This document shows positions 26,830 through 35,857 of a DNA stretch of 64,000 nt, in pieces (position 1 is the stretch's first letter; each line of letters begins with the position of its first letter). Source of the stretch: Chitinophaga solisilvae. Lineage in GTDB: Bacteria; Bacteroidota; Bacteroidia; Chitinophagales; Chitinophagaceae. The translations under genes and the position numbers were made by a program. The DNA is taken from the NCBI RefSeq assembly GCF_009928525.1, contig NZ_JAABOK010000001.1:620001-684000 (forward strand), written 5' to 3'. The notes below the pieces were generated by a model, which searched no databases, was not told the origin of the DNA, and saw only the letters and a list, made by a program, of their open reading frames with translations.

Positions 26830-27711
26830 ATGATGGTAACCGATAAAACCTATAAGAACAAGAATCGCCGGGAACGTATTAAATTTCTGATCAAAGTATT
26901 GCTGTATTCCGGTATTGTCTATTTTAACCTGGAGCACCCTGCCTTCTACGATAAGTTCACCTGGCTGTTTAAAATCACTAATGCGCTGTCTTTTTTCCTG
27001 GGCGCAAACATTGTTATATCCATCGCATGGCTGGTGGTGCTGTCCTGGTATACCCGCAGGCACCGTACGAAACCGCTGGAGAAGGATAACTTCATACTGG
27101 GCATCAACCGCATCACCTCTGTACTCAACACCGGTTTTTTCGTACTGGCGATACCGATATTCTTCGGGAAAGACCTGCTGCAGCTGATTACCAGCATCAC
27201 TATCGTTGCGGCCGCCATCGCGTTGCTGACGAAGGATTATATTTCCAATATGATAAACGGGCTGATCATCATGTTCTCGGATCAGCTCTCTCTCGGAGAT
27301 TACGTGCGGATTGGGGATTACCGCGGCAAGATCATGGATATTACCCTGATTAATGTAGTCCTGCTGAACGATGATGATGATATTGTTATCATCCCAAACT
27401 CAGTAGTGTTTACCACTACAGTGCTCAACCAGTCGAAACAGAATATCAAGAAACTGACGATAGAATTTGAGCTGGATCATAAGCACAAGTTTACCCCGGA
27501 CCGCGTGGAAAACCGCCTGCGTAAAGCCATTGAGGAATTTGAGCATCAGTATAGGTACGAGAGTTTTTCCCTCAAAACAATAGAGATAAAGAAAGATTTT
27601 GTACAGTTTAAACTGCAGCTGCTTATCCTGCATTCGGATAAAGAAAATGAGCGCCGCATAAAACGGGCGCTCAATACAGAAATCATTGCTATTGCGGAAG
27701 GCGGTGTTTAA
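26830..27711 (+). CDS. MscS-family mechanosensitive ion channel
   Basis: A 293-residue protein with four membrane helices. The pore-lining region reads ITSITIVAAAIALLTKDYIS, followed by the MscS beta-domain start SNMINGLIIMFSDQLSLGDYV and VVIIPNSVV-like segment (DIVIIPNSVVFTTTV). It relieves osmotic downshock. The start at 26830 follows from the -7 element. Its stop codon overlaps that of the convergent decarboxylase by 4 bp; both stops lie in the loop of a small dyad (GGCGGT at 27700, ACCGCC at 27712). Confidence 0.9.
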   Translation: MMVTDKTYKNKNRRERIKFLIKVLLYSGIVYFNLEHPAFYDKFTWLFKITNALSFFLGANIVISIAWLVVLSWYTRRHRTKPLEKDNFILGINRITSVLNTGFFVLAIPIFFGKDLLQLITSITIVAAAIALLTKDYISNMINGLIIMFSDQLSLGDYVRIGDYRGKIMDITLINVVLLNDDDDIVIIPNSVVFTTTVLNQSKQNIKKLTIEFELDHKHKFTPDRVENRLRKAIEEFEHQYRYESFSLKTIEIKKDFVQFKLQLLILHSDKENERRIKRALNTEIIAIAEGGV

Positions 27712-28838
27712 ACCGCCACAGTTTCGTGGAGCATTTCAGCGATCAGCTGATCTACCTGGGCTTTGGTAACGTTAGGCATGCAGATAATATGCGACCAGCC
27801 GTTTTCGGATGCCAGCTGCCACTTACGGCGGATATTTCCGGCAGGTTCCGGAAATACCACCGTGATGGAGTCGGGGTTACGCCATGCCGCTATCCCGTTT
27901 TCCTGCATACGGGAAGTAGCATAGGCTGCGATGGTCAGGCTGTGCTTTGCTCTCTCTTTCAATCCCTCCAGCCCCAGGCTTTTTAAAGCATACCATAAAA
28001 ACAACGGACTATGGCCGTTTCTTGAACCGGTGATAGTAGTATCCAGGGTGCCGATATAGGCTACTGAACGCGCTATTCTGTCACGGTACGATTTTCTGGC
28101 GATCACTACTCCGCAGGGAATAGGAGAGCCGATAAATTTATGCCCGCTGATGGCAATACTGTCGGCGCCGTCAGCGAAATCAAATGCCGGCCGCGGCTCC
28201 AGGAAGGCGCTGTAGCTACCCGACAGGGCGCCGTCGGCATGAATATAGTGATGCCTGATAGCCAGGTGTTTTAAAATACCTTTAATCCTGCTGATATCAT
28301 CCCTGGCCTCCGTCATGGTTGTGCCGATATTCGCCAGGATGATCACCGGCATGTGGCGGTTCATTTCCATGGTGTGCTGCAGATCTTCATAATCCATCTC
28401 CCCGTTTGGCAGGGTACGTATCATGATGCCAGGCATATTCAGCAGATGCAGGTTTTTCTGCACGCTGTAATGGGTAGCCTCCGAATAGTATACCATCGCT
28501 TTCGGATACAGCTCCCTGGCCAGATATAAGCCGTACAGATTACCTTCAGAACCGCCGTTGGTCACATATCCCCACCAGTCATCTGCCGGAGCACGGAACA
28601 GTTTTGCAAAAAATTCCACCACATATTTCTCCATCTCGCGGGAACCAACCATATAGGTGGAGGATATGAACGGATCGCCCAGGTTATTGAGCGGATATTG
28701 TAAAAAAGGCAGCAGCGGCGTATAATCAAAATCTTTTGACACAGGATATCCCAGGAAGTCCTGCGTGCGGTTTTGCACCAGCGCAAGCAGACCCTCCAGC
28801 TGCGCGGTATCCGCGGCAGATAACAGGTATGGCTTCAT
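27708..28838 (-). CDS. hdc: PLP-dependent histidine decarboxylase family enzyme
   Basis: A 376-residue group II decarboxylase. Motifs: GGSEGNLYG (phosphate loop), SEATHYSVQKNLHLL with the ring-stacking His123, HADGALSG (Asp202) and SGHKFIGSPIPCG with the PLP lysine Lys234. This set matches bacterial histidine decarboxylases and the related plant serine decarboxylases. Histidine to histamine is the best guess, with serine or another amino acid possible. It is divergent from an Lrp-type regulator, which probably controls it. Confidence 0.85.
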   Translation of the reverse strand: MKPYLLSAADTAQLEGLLALVQNRTQDFLGYPVSKDFDYTPLLPFLQYPLNNLGDPFISSTYMVGSREMEKYVVEFFAKLFRAPADDWWGYVTNGGSEGNLYGLYLARELYPKAMVYYSEATHYSVQKNLHLLNMPGIMIRTLPNGEMDYEDLQHTMEMNRHMPVIILANIGTTMTEARDDISRIKGILKHLAIRHHYIHADGALSGSYSAFLEPRPAFDFADGADSIAISGHKFIGSPIPCGVVIARKSYRDRIARSVAYIGTLDTTITGSRNGHSPLFLWYALKSLGLEGLKERAKHSLTIAAYATSRMQENGIAAWRNPDSITVVFPEPAGNIRRKWQLASENGWSHIICMPNVTKAQVDQLIAEMLHETVAV

Positions 28839-28927
28839 AATCGTTAGTTACAGGTGTATATTGCTGCGAAGCTAATAATATATAATGCATTAAAACCAGA
28901 GATACGGCATTTTCAGAAAATATATAC

Positions 28928-28935
28928 TAGTTTTG
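28928..28935 (+). promoter_or_regulatory. Promoter -7 element of the Lrp-type regulator
   Basis: TAGTTTTG fits TAnnTTTG, about 70 bp before the chosen start at 29005, within the divergent, AT-rich space between the decarboxylase and regulator genes. Confidence 0.4.
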
Positions 28936-29004
28936 AATGAAAGTCAGATAAACTGTACTCTTTTTTGTCTTTCTGATCCTCTTTTTCAGAAAAATATAAC
29001 TATC

Positions 29005-29469
29005 ATGGATACACTGGATAAAACAGACCGCAGAATACTGGAAGTACTGCAGCAGAACGCCCGGCTCAATACCAAGGAAATAGCACATCGTATAGGCCTC
29101 AGCGTTACACCTACCTACGAACGCCTGAAGAAGATTGAAAAACTTGGGGTGATTAAAAATTATGTGACCCTGTTACATGGAGATAAAATAGGGAAGACGC
29201 TCACCACCTTCTGTAACGTGTCACTGCAACTGCATTCACAGCCTTTACTTAAAAAGTTTGAGACAGCCATCGGCAAAATGGAAGAAGTGATGGAATGTTA
29301 CCACGTGGCTGGTACTTTCGATTATCTGCTCAAAGTAGTGGTAGACGATATGAAAAGCTATCAGCATTTTCTGACGAACAAACTGGCTGCTATCGAAAAC
29401 ATTGCCCAGGTGCACAGCTCGTTTGTGATGACGGAAATAAAGCACAGTACGGCATTCGGGCTGATATAA
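29005..29469 (+). CDS. Lrp/AsnC-family transcription regulator
   Basis: A 154-residue protein: N-terminal winged helix (DKTDRRILEVLQQNARLNTK, EIAHRIGLSVTPTYERLKKI) and C-terminal RAM ligand domain (VMECYHVAGTFDYLLKVVV). Such regulators sense an amino acid and usually control an adjacent gene. Here that is the divergent PLP decarboxylase, so the ligand may be its substrate; inference. The start at 29005 gives the usual family N-terminus; the frame is open 72 bp further upstream. Confidence 0.93.
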   Translation: MDTLDKTDRRILEVLQQNARLNTKEIAHRIGLSVTPTYERLKKIEKLGVIKNYVTLLHGDKIGKTLTTFCNVSLQLHSQPLLKKFETAIGKMEEVMECYHVAGTFDYLLKVVVDDMKSYQHFLTNKLAAIENIAQVHSSFVMTEIKHSTAFGLI

Positions 29470-29470
29470 G

Positions 29471-31492
29471 CTAACGCCGCAGTACGCTCATGCCGCTGAC
29501 AGGATTATCCTGCAGTACCACCGTATAGCCGCGGGCGTTAATATCCTGCTCATCGGAAAGCGGTACTGTGAAATAAAAGCTGCTGCCATCGCCGGGGTTG
29601 CTGTGAAACCAGATTTTACCATGATTGCGTTCCACAAAATCTTTTGAGAGATGTAGCCCAAGCCCGCAGCCTTTTTCATTTCGGGTGCCGGTAGTGGAGT
29701 AATATATATTGGAGAAGATGCGATGCTGATCGTCCAGCGGAATACCTGTACCGTTATCTTTCACGGTGATTTCTGCCATATCATTTTCCTGCCTGGCCCT
29801 GATAACAATCTCCCCGCCGCCCGGTGTGAATTTGATGGCGTTGTTAATAAGATTGCGCAACACCAGCCGGATCATATCCGGATCAGCATATACCTGCGTG
29901 GAGCCTGAGATCTCATGGGTCAGCTTCACATCTTTCTGACGGGCCAGCGTCTGCAGCAGCTCAAACTCCTGATTGAGGAGCAGCACCAGGTCAAAGTCAT
30001 CGGCCTTTACACTGATACCTTTCATCTGGTTGCTGGCCCACTGCAGCATATTATCCATCATGTAGGCAGTATTTTTAACATCTCTCCATAACTCATCCGT
30101 ATAAAAGCGGAATTGCTGCGCATCAATTTTTTCATCGCGCAGCAGAAAGAGCAATCCCTCCAGGATAGCAAGCGGAGAGCGGAGGTCATGGGAGATAACG
30201 GAGAATATTTTATCCTTCACCTGGTTCAGGTTTTCCAGAGCGGTATTCTGTTCCAGGATGATATGATTCTGCAGGGATACTTCCTGATTCTTGCTGTTGA
30301 GCTGCCGGTACAGGTCCTGCTGATGCTTATACAACCGGTATACCATAAAAGTAATGAGCAGCAGGGCCAGGAAAAGGGCCGCACCGGAAAGCACCAGCAC
30401 GCGCTGTTGCTGAATGGTGGCCAGATGCAGCTGCTGTTCCTTTTTCAGCATAACATTCTCCCGCTGTTTCTTTTCTGATTCATACTTCATCTGTGACTTG
30501 GTGATCTGCCTGCTTTTTTCCAGGTCAAAGAAATCAATGTTACGCTGACTGTATGCTTTGTAACTCCGCAGGGCAGACACATAGTCATTCTTCGCAGAGT
30601 CAAGCTCATAGCGGATTTTGTAGAAGATCATTTCATTTTTGACATTACCCAGCTTTTCATTGATCGCTTTGGCTGCTGCCAGGTTTGTTTCCGCACTTCT
30701 GAGATCGCCGAGGATAGTCTGCACCTGCGCCAGGTTCAGGCTCGCTTTGGTAAGGCCGGGAAGATTATCCGACTCCCGGTAATAATCTGCTGACAACTTA
30801 TGATAATCCAGTGCCTGCTGATAACGATGCTGCAGCATTGCCACCAGACCCAGGTTCTCGTAGGTATAGGCCAGTCCGCGCCTGTCGTTCAGACTGAGTT
30901 TTAACTTTTCAGATTTTTCAAGGAATATGAGTGCTGAATCGGTTTTCTTCAGGGTTATATACGCGGATCCAATGTTATTGAGGGTTTTACTGATTTCAGG
31001 GGTTTCGTTCAGTTGTTGTTTTAGCTGCAGGGATTTACGCAGATACATCAAGGCATCACGGGGGCTGTTCTGTTCTGTAAATATATTCCCTACATCATTG
31101 TTGAGAATACCCAGCGTACGTATATCGTTCTGGCTCTCTGCCAGTTTCAGTGCTGTAAAGGTGAGCTGCAGCTGTTTGTCGAGGTTGCCCTTGGTATTCT
31201 CCACCAGCGCCAGGTTGCGGTACGCCCATATTTTTCCTTTGGTATACTGGAGGCTGTCGCTGATCTCAAATGCTTCCCGGCTGTAGCGGGCTGCCAGTCC
31301 GGCATCTTTCGTGAAATATAAACGCGCCGTCTGGTTCAGCAGGTCTGCTCTGACAGAATCCCTTTCCGGATGCGTATTCAGCACCTGCTGCATACTGTCT
31401 GTTCCCGACTGCTGCGCACGGGCAGCAGGGGACAATAATAGCATGTACAAGGGAATTAAAACGCATCTTTTCAAAGGTATGGCCGGCAGCAT
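29471..31492 (-). CDS. Sensor histidine kinase with periplasmic TPR domain
   Basis: A 673-residue protein. A signal peptide (about residues 1-27) is followed by a TPR array (30-350), a membrane helix (364-386), a coiled coil, HisKA with phospho-accepting His435 in FSVISHDLRSPLA, and HATPase with N-box LRNLINNAIKF (near 545) and G boxes DNGTGI and GCGLGL. The TPR sensor architecture is common in Bacteroidota. No response regulator is adjacent. The start at 31492 gives the signal peptide; its stop is next to the Lrp gene stop (convergent). Confidence 0.92.
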   Translation of the reverse strand: MLPAIPLKRCVLIPLYMLLLSPAARAQQSGTDSMQQVLNTHPERDSVRADLLNQTARLYFTKDAGLAARYSREAFEISDSLQYTKGKIWAYRNLALVENTKGNLDKQLQLTFTALKLAESQNDIRTLGILNNDVGNIFTEQNSPRDALMYLRKSLQLKQQLNETPEISKTLNNIGSAYITLKKTDSALIFLEKSEKLKLSLNDRRGLAYTYENLGLVAMLQHRYQQALDYHKLSADYYRESDNLPGLTKASLNLAQVQTILGDLRSAETNLAAAKAINEKLGNVKNEMIFYKIRYELDSAKNDYVSALRSYKAYSQRNIDFFDLEKSRQITKSQMKYESEKKQRENVMLKKEQQLHLATIQQQRVLVLSGAALFLALLLITFMVYRLYKHQQDLYRQLNSKNQEVSLQNHIILEQNTALENLNQVKDKIFSVISHDLRSPLAILEGLLFLLRDEKIDAQQFRFYTDELWRDVKNTAYMMDNMLQWASNQMKGISVKADDFDLVLLLNQEFELLQTLARQKDVKLTHEISGSTQVYADPDMIRLVLRNLINNAIKFTPGGGEIVIRARQENDMAEITVKDNGTGIPLDDQHRIFSNIYYSTTGTRNEKGCGLGLHLSKDFVERNHGKIWFHSNPGDGSSFYFTVPLSDEQDINARGYTVVLQDNPVSGMSVLRR

Positions 31493-31786
31493 AGTGTAAT
31501 ATTGTTGGCTGTGACTTAGTAGAGCGATTCGGGGACGGTCCACTTAAATTATGGCATAAAATTAAAGATAAAGACGGACGAAACAAAAGAACGAAGCAAA
31601 ATATGTGCGCCGGGGCGTGTGATTTTTGTGTTATTAACCCCTGTAATCAAATATGGTCGTATCTTTCAGACGACAGCACTTTTATATTCCCGATTATGCG
31701 GTCAGTTTACAGATGTTATTGGTTATAGGACAGTTATAACGGTAACGGCTAAACTTATCCAGCGTATAATGATAAATATGAACTTT

Positions 31787-32065
31787 ATGAAACCGGTTGT
31801 AACGATAGAATATTGTCCCCGCTGCGGATGGCTGCTGCGGGCTGCATATATGGCTCAGGAGCTGCTGACTACCTTCACTGACGATCTGGGTGGTGTGACT
31901 CTCCGCCCCAGCGAAACGGGAGGAGCTTATATTATTATGGTAGCCGATACCGTCATCTTCGACAGAAAAGAAGCTGGTCATTTCCCTGAAATCAAAGTAC
32001 TGAAACAGCTGGTACGTGACCAGGTAAACCCTGGCAAAAGCCTGGGGCATTCCGACCGCCCCTGA
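31787..32065 (+). CDS. SelT/SelW/SelH-family redox protein (Cys form)
   Basis: A 92-residue protein MKPVVTIEYCPRCGWLLRAA with the Rdx thioredoxin-like fold: CPRC redox motif on the first strand, TLRPSETGGAYII, then DRKEAGHFPEIKVLKQLVRD. The second active-site position is Cys, not selenocysteine. Function in redox control is suspected for the family. An in-frame ATG at 31778 (MNF) is an alternative start. Confidence 0.88.
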   Translation: MKPVVTIEYCPRCGWLLRAAYMAQELLTTFTDDLGGVTLRPSETGGAYIIMVADTVIFDRKEAGHFPEIKVLKQLVRDQVNPGKSLGHSDRP

Positions 32066-32116
32066 ATAAGATACCGGCTGATGAATTTTGCCGTTTTCCG
32101 CTTACATTTGCAACCT

Positions 32117-33316
32117 ATGTGTAAGGTATTAAAGATCACGGCTTTACTTACGGTGTGCGCCGCCGGTGCGAATGCGCAGCAGGACAGCGCCTCCTCCGGA
32201 AAAGGCATCACAGACACCATATCACGGTCAGGGCTATACGATAGTCTGCAGCTACGGAAGCGGAGCTTTTTCCCGCTGCCCGTACTGGGGTATTCGCAGG
32301 AAAAAGGACTGGAAATCGGCGCTGCTACCTTGTATTCTTTCTACGCAGACAAGAAACATCCGGATATGAGCACCCGCAACTCATCGCTCAACCTGGTGCC
32401 GGCGGTAACTACCGAAAGGCAGTTCAAGGTAGACCTGAAAGCCAATATCTGGACCAGCGCCAACACCTGGCATTATAAAGGCAACCTTCGTTACCATAAT
32501 TTCCCGATTTACTTTTATGGTATTGGCAATGAAACCCGCCACGATGACCGGTCCCTGCTGAATAATATCCGCTATAAAGCCCAGGCAGAAGTGGAACGCC
32601 GCGTTGGTGGCCATTTCTATGCGGGCGTATCCCTGTTGTATCAAAACGATTCCTACAGCAGTAAGGACGACAAGGGCATCTATAATACGATGCCCCTGGA
32701 AGGGAAAGATGGCGGTCATGCTACCTTTATCGGGCTGACAGGTATTTTCGATAACCGGGATAACCAGAACTATACCCGCAGCGGATGGTGGCTGCGGCTG
32801 AATGCCGCCTATGCGCCCGCTTTTCTCAGTACTGTTCCCCTGTTCAAACTGGAAGGACAAGGCACACACTTTATTGCCTTATCTCCTAAAAGCACCCTCG
32901 GATTCAATGGGCTCTTCAGTAGCCTGCAGGGAAGCAGACTGCCTTTTTACTGGCTGCCGGAATTAGGAAACGACCTGATGATGCGCGGTTACTATACCGG
33001 CCGGTACCGGGATCAGAACTACCTGGCAGTACAGACGGAATACCGTTACCTCATCGATCCTAAAATACGTATACACATCTGGTTTGTTGACGTGAAGCCC
33101 AAATTTGCGCTGGCAGCCTTTGCCGGCACCGGTTCCGTATTCAACAACCACAACTTTGCCCTGTCAGGCTTCAAGCCCAGCTTCGGCGGCGGTATCCGCT
33201 ACTTCTACGATGAAGGAGCGAAGCTGACAATTCGTATAGACTATGCCGTAGGAGAACAACGGGCAGGAGAATCCCGGCAAAAAGGATTATATCTGTCTCT
33301 GGCGGAGGCGTTTTAG
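32117..33316 (+). CDS. BamA/TamA-type outer membrane barrel protein
   Basis: A 399-residue protein. Signal peptide MCKVLKITALLTVCAAGANA, then a beta-barrel resembling the bacterial surface antigen (Omp85) domain, without POTRA domains: IGAATLYSFYADKKHP, GGHATFIGLTGIFDNRDN, then the C-terminal MMRGYYTGRYRDQNYLAVQTE (variant of the R-G-Y/F motif) and a final aromatic residue. It may transport or insert something at the outer membrane. A TACATTTG motif ends just 6 bp before the ATG. Confidence 0.82.
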   Translation: MCKVLKITALLTVCAAGANAQQDSASSGKGITDTISRSGLYDSLQLRKRSFFPLPVLGYSQEKGLEIGAATLYSFYADKKHPDMSTRNSSLNLVPAVTTERQFKVDLKANIWTSANTWHYKGNLRYHNFPIYFYGIGNETRHDDRSLLNNIRYKAQAEVERRVGGHFYAGVSLLYQNDSYSSKDDKGIYNTMPLEGKDGGHATFIGLTGIFDNRDNQNYTRSGWWLRLNAAYAPAFLSTVPLFKLEGQGTHFIALSPKSTLGFNGLFSSLQGSRLPFYWLPELGNDLMMRGYYTGRYRDQNYLAVQTEYRYLIDPKIRIHIWFVDVKPKFALAAFAGTGSVFNNHNFALSGFKPSFGGGIRYFYDEGAKLTIRIDYAVGEQRAGESRQKGLYLSLAEAF

Positions 33317-33340
33317 TAAGGGTCCGGGCGCTTGCTATTT

Positions 33341-33375
33341 GGTAACAATTCGTTAACTTTCAATGAATTGTTACC
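33341..33375. promoter_or_regulatory. Inverted repeat upstream of the outer membrane protein gene
   Basis: GGTAACAATTC (33341-33351) and GAATTGTTACC (33365-33375) are perfect 11-bp reverse complements 13 bp apart, centred about 40 bp before the ATG at 33397. With no T-tract it resembles an operator more than a terminator for the preceding gene. The cognate factor is unknown. Confidence 0.55.
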
Positions 33376-33396
33376 ATCATACAAAACCATAGCATT

Positions 33397-34425
33397 ATGA
33401 AAACATCTCGCCTGCTCTCTGCCGCCGCATTGGCGATGGTCATTTCCGGAAGCGCCGTTGCCCAGGAGCGCTCAAATTCAGTTCCACATTCAAAATTTTA
33501 TCTGAAGGCTGCCGGTGGGTATTTCTTTAGCGTATCCCCCGGACAGTTTCCCAATGTTGGCCCGTTTCCGCCCCAGGACCTGCATACAGAGTTTAACCCG
33601 GCTAATGCCCCCAGATTTCTGGATACCATTTCAAGAAAGATACTGACCGGTTCTTATGGTGAAGGTGTCAGAGGTGGATTGACCTTCGGGTATAATATCA
33701 ACAAATACCTGGCCGTTGAAGGAACGTTTAATTACTTCAGCAGCAGAAAAAATCTCATGACCCGCAACCTTACTACCGATGCCGGCTCCGGCGCCACCAG
33801 AGCCAGCGTGGAATCCTACGGACATGTAAACGCAGTGGATTTTGCCCCCAGCCTGGTAGTCAGCCCCGGACTTGAAAAGGTAAACCCATACGTACGTTTT
33901 GGCGTAGTAGTGCCTTTGTGGGGCCGGCTGTATATTGAAACGGACGTTATGCAGCGCACCAATGCAGCAGGCATTCCGGCCGGAACAGTTGTACAGACAG
34001 ACATCCACCGCAAGGAAGAGGTTAAACCAAATCCTACTATCGGCTTTCAGGGCGCGCTGGGTGTGTCTTTCAATGTGTCGCACCGCTTTGATATCTTCGT
34101 GGAAGCGGAATACCGTAATGTTCCTGTCAGAAGTAAGGAAAAGGAAATTACCGCCTACACCGAAACCAATAATATTGTCAATCCTGCCAATGGTAATGTC
34201 ATCGCACCGGTACCCGGTAACCCCGGCCGCTCCCTCGGTGACCTGAGCGTGGCGGAGAGAGAGACGAAATACGTAACTACGCTGGACAGAAACTCTAATA
34301 CAGAAATAAATAAGCGCGGCGCGAAAACCTTTTACAAAGACGATAATGCACCTGCCAATGACCTGAAGTCCTACATCAACATCGGTGGGATGGGGGTGAA
34401 CGCAGGACTCAAATTCCGCCTTTAA
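33397..34425 (+). CDS. Outer membrane beta-barrel protein
   Basis: A 342-residue protein with signal peptide KTSRLLSAAALAMVISGSAV and cleavage near AQE. The mature part alternates hydrophobic and polar residues and has barrel-type strands (GVRGGLTFGYNINKYLAVEG, VNPYVRFGVVVPLW, FQGALGVSFNVSHRFDIFVE) and a C-terminal INIGGMGVNAGLKFRL. It resembles the OmpW/OMP_b-brl families. Substrate unknown. A strong dyad upstream suggests regulation. Confidence 0.85.
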   Translation: MKTSRLLSAAALAMVISGSAVAQERSNSVPHSKFYLKAAGGYFFSVSPGQFPNVGPFPPQDLHTEFNPANAPRFLDTISRKILTGSYGEGVRGGLTFGYNINKYLAVEGTFNYFSSRKNLMTRNLTTDAGSGATRASVESYGHVNAVDFAPSLVVSPGLEKVNPYVRFGVVVPLWGRLYIETDVMQRTNAAGIPAGTVVQTDIHRKEEVKPNPTIGFQGALGVSFNVSHRFDIFVEAEYRNVPVRSKEKEITAYTETNNIVNPANGNVIAPVPGNPGRSLGDLSVAERETKYVTTLDRNSNTEINKRGAKTFYKDDNAPANDLKSYINIGGMGVNAGLKFRL

Positions 34426-34457
34426 TGCGGGATATATAATTGGGATCTGATCACTTT

Positions 34458-34510
34458 AATGCAGCGGAAATCTTTACGTATCTTATCTTCGTGAAGATTT
34501 CCGCTGCATT
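34458..34510. repeat. Intergenic inverted repeat, family A core (copy A3, reduced)
   Basis: AATGCAGCGGAAATCTTTACG (34458-34478) pairs with 34490-34510, with one G-U. It keeps the AATGCAGCGG core of family A; the outer 15-bp words survive only as a degraded trace on the right (about 34525-34553). It lies between two same-strand genes. Confidence 0.8.
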
Positions 34511-34561
34511 TTTTTCAGCAGCAGATTTCAAATAAACAAATGGCTAAATAATTAGGTTTTT

Positions 34562-35380
34562 ATGGAAAAACATTTATCTGATATTTCAAGAGAGGATTTT
34601 AACTGGCTGACCGGCAGCTATGGCAAGGATGGAGGGTATTCGCACATCGATAGTAAAGAAGGTGTGATCCATGAAATATTTAAAGATAAGATACTGATAG
34701 GTACAGACTTTCTGAACTGTGCTTCCTATGAATTGTCTTTCCCGCAGGGAGAGCTGCATATCCGTAAAAGCAGGCTGGATAATTACAAATTACATGAGAA
34801 GGCAGTGCTGATTGCTGATGAGATGCTGGAAGAAGATAATGAAGAACTCGGACAGCGCTGGCATGCGTTGTTACGGGAACTGAAGCTGCTGGAAAAACTC
34901 AGTCAGCTGGATAATACCCACGAACAGCTGGCACAGTTATACCTCGATATTTTTGAAGAAGAGGAAGCCGAAGAACAGATTGCCAACCTCCCGGACGTAG
35001 TGCCTCCCAACGTGATGGCGATCTGGGATGAACTGCAGGTTGCCCTGCAGCAAACAGGTAACCTGGCTGAGTTTGAATGGAAGGAACTGTCAGATGAAGG
35101 TATCTATGCCCTGAACCAGCTGGCGCCTGTGGTGGCTGCCGGTGCTACCATCGAAGCTCCGGACGATATAGAATACGAAAATATTATCGCTGCAGATGAT
35201 TTTGCCAAAGCATGGCTCGATTATGTAAACGTACAGCTGGAAGATGTTGAATTAAAAATAGTGGCTATCGGACCTGTGCTGGACGAATACCAGTCTTTCT
35301 CCTGCTTCCCCATGCAGGATTTCCGCCTGGCCAATGCGCTGCTTAAAATGGAGGAGCTGGGCCTTGTCTGCTTCTTCTGA
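34562..35380 (+). CDS. Uncharacterised acidic protein
   Basis: A 272-residue soluble acidic protein, with no signal peptide or membrane segment. Features: LTGSYGKDGGYSHIDSKEGV near the N-terminus, a Glu-rich helical middle (LYLDIFEEEEAEEQIANL) and a C-terminal globular region ending EELGLVCFF. I do not recognise the family. Codon use looks native. A weak hairpin (AGCCGCC/GGCGGCT, 35417-35445) follows the stop. Confidence 0.75.
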   Translation: MEKHLSDISREDFNWLTGSYGKDGGYSHIDSKEGVIHEIFKDKILIGTDFLNCASYELSFPQGELHIRKSRLDNYKLHEKAVLIADEMLEEDNEELGQRWHALLRELKLLEKLSQLDNTHEQLAQLYLDIFEEEEAEEQIANLPDVVPPNVMAIWDELQVALQQTGNLAEFEWKELSDEGIYALNQLAPVVAAGATIEAPDDIEYENIIAADDFAKAWLDYVNVQLEDVELKIVAIGPVLDEYQSFSCFPMQDFRLANALLKMEELGLVCFF

Positions 35381-35479
35381 TACTTCCTCCGCAATATTAA
35401 AATGTCATTAAAAAACAGCCGCCTGTCTACCGAAAGCGGGCGGCTTTGAATAACTTAGAGCACGCATAATAAGATTCGT

Positions 35480-35809
35480 GTGAAGTTACTACGGCATTTA
35501 ATCCTTGTACTCCTTACCGTACTGCTGCTCCCTGTTCAGGAGCGGAGCACCGTACATGCGCAGCAACATGCCGGTATACACATTCTCAAAGCTAATCCCT
35601 CATCTCCATACTTACACGCCACTATACATAAGTTTAAACGACGGCCGGTAGGACTGAACGACAGCCATGTGCAGGTTTGCACCGTGTTCAGTTTTCACCT
35701 GCGCGATCGTTTTGTGTATGTGGATGGTATCCGTAATGGCTACCATTGTAATCCTTACCTCAGTGTTCCCAAACCGCTCAGAAGCTGGCGAGGCCCACCC
35801 ACAGCCTGA
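35480..35809 (+). CDS. Small secreted protein before the efflux operon, GTG start
   Basis: A 109-residue product from GTG: LLRHLILVLLTVLLLPVQ is a signal-peptide-like helix ending near VHAQQ, followed by a basic 80-residue domain with two Cys (VQVCTVFSF and GYHCNPY). No family is recognised. It lies 48 bp before the TolC gene on the same strand, so it may belong to the efflux operon. It could also be a chance frame; the signal peptide and position favour a gene. Confidence 0.5.
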   Translation: MKLLRHLILVLLTVLLLPVQERSTVHAQQHAGIHILKANPSSPYLHATIHKFKRRPVGLNDSHVQVCTVFSFHLRDRFVYVDGIRNGYHCNPYLSVPKPLRSWRGPPTA

Positions 35810-35857
35810 TTATACCTGTTTTAGTTTCTGATTTTTTACATTTTCTTTTAGCGGTTT

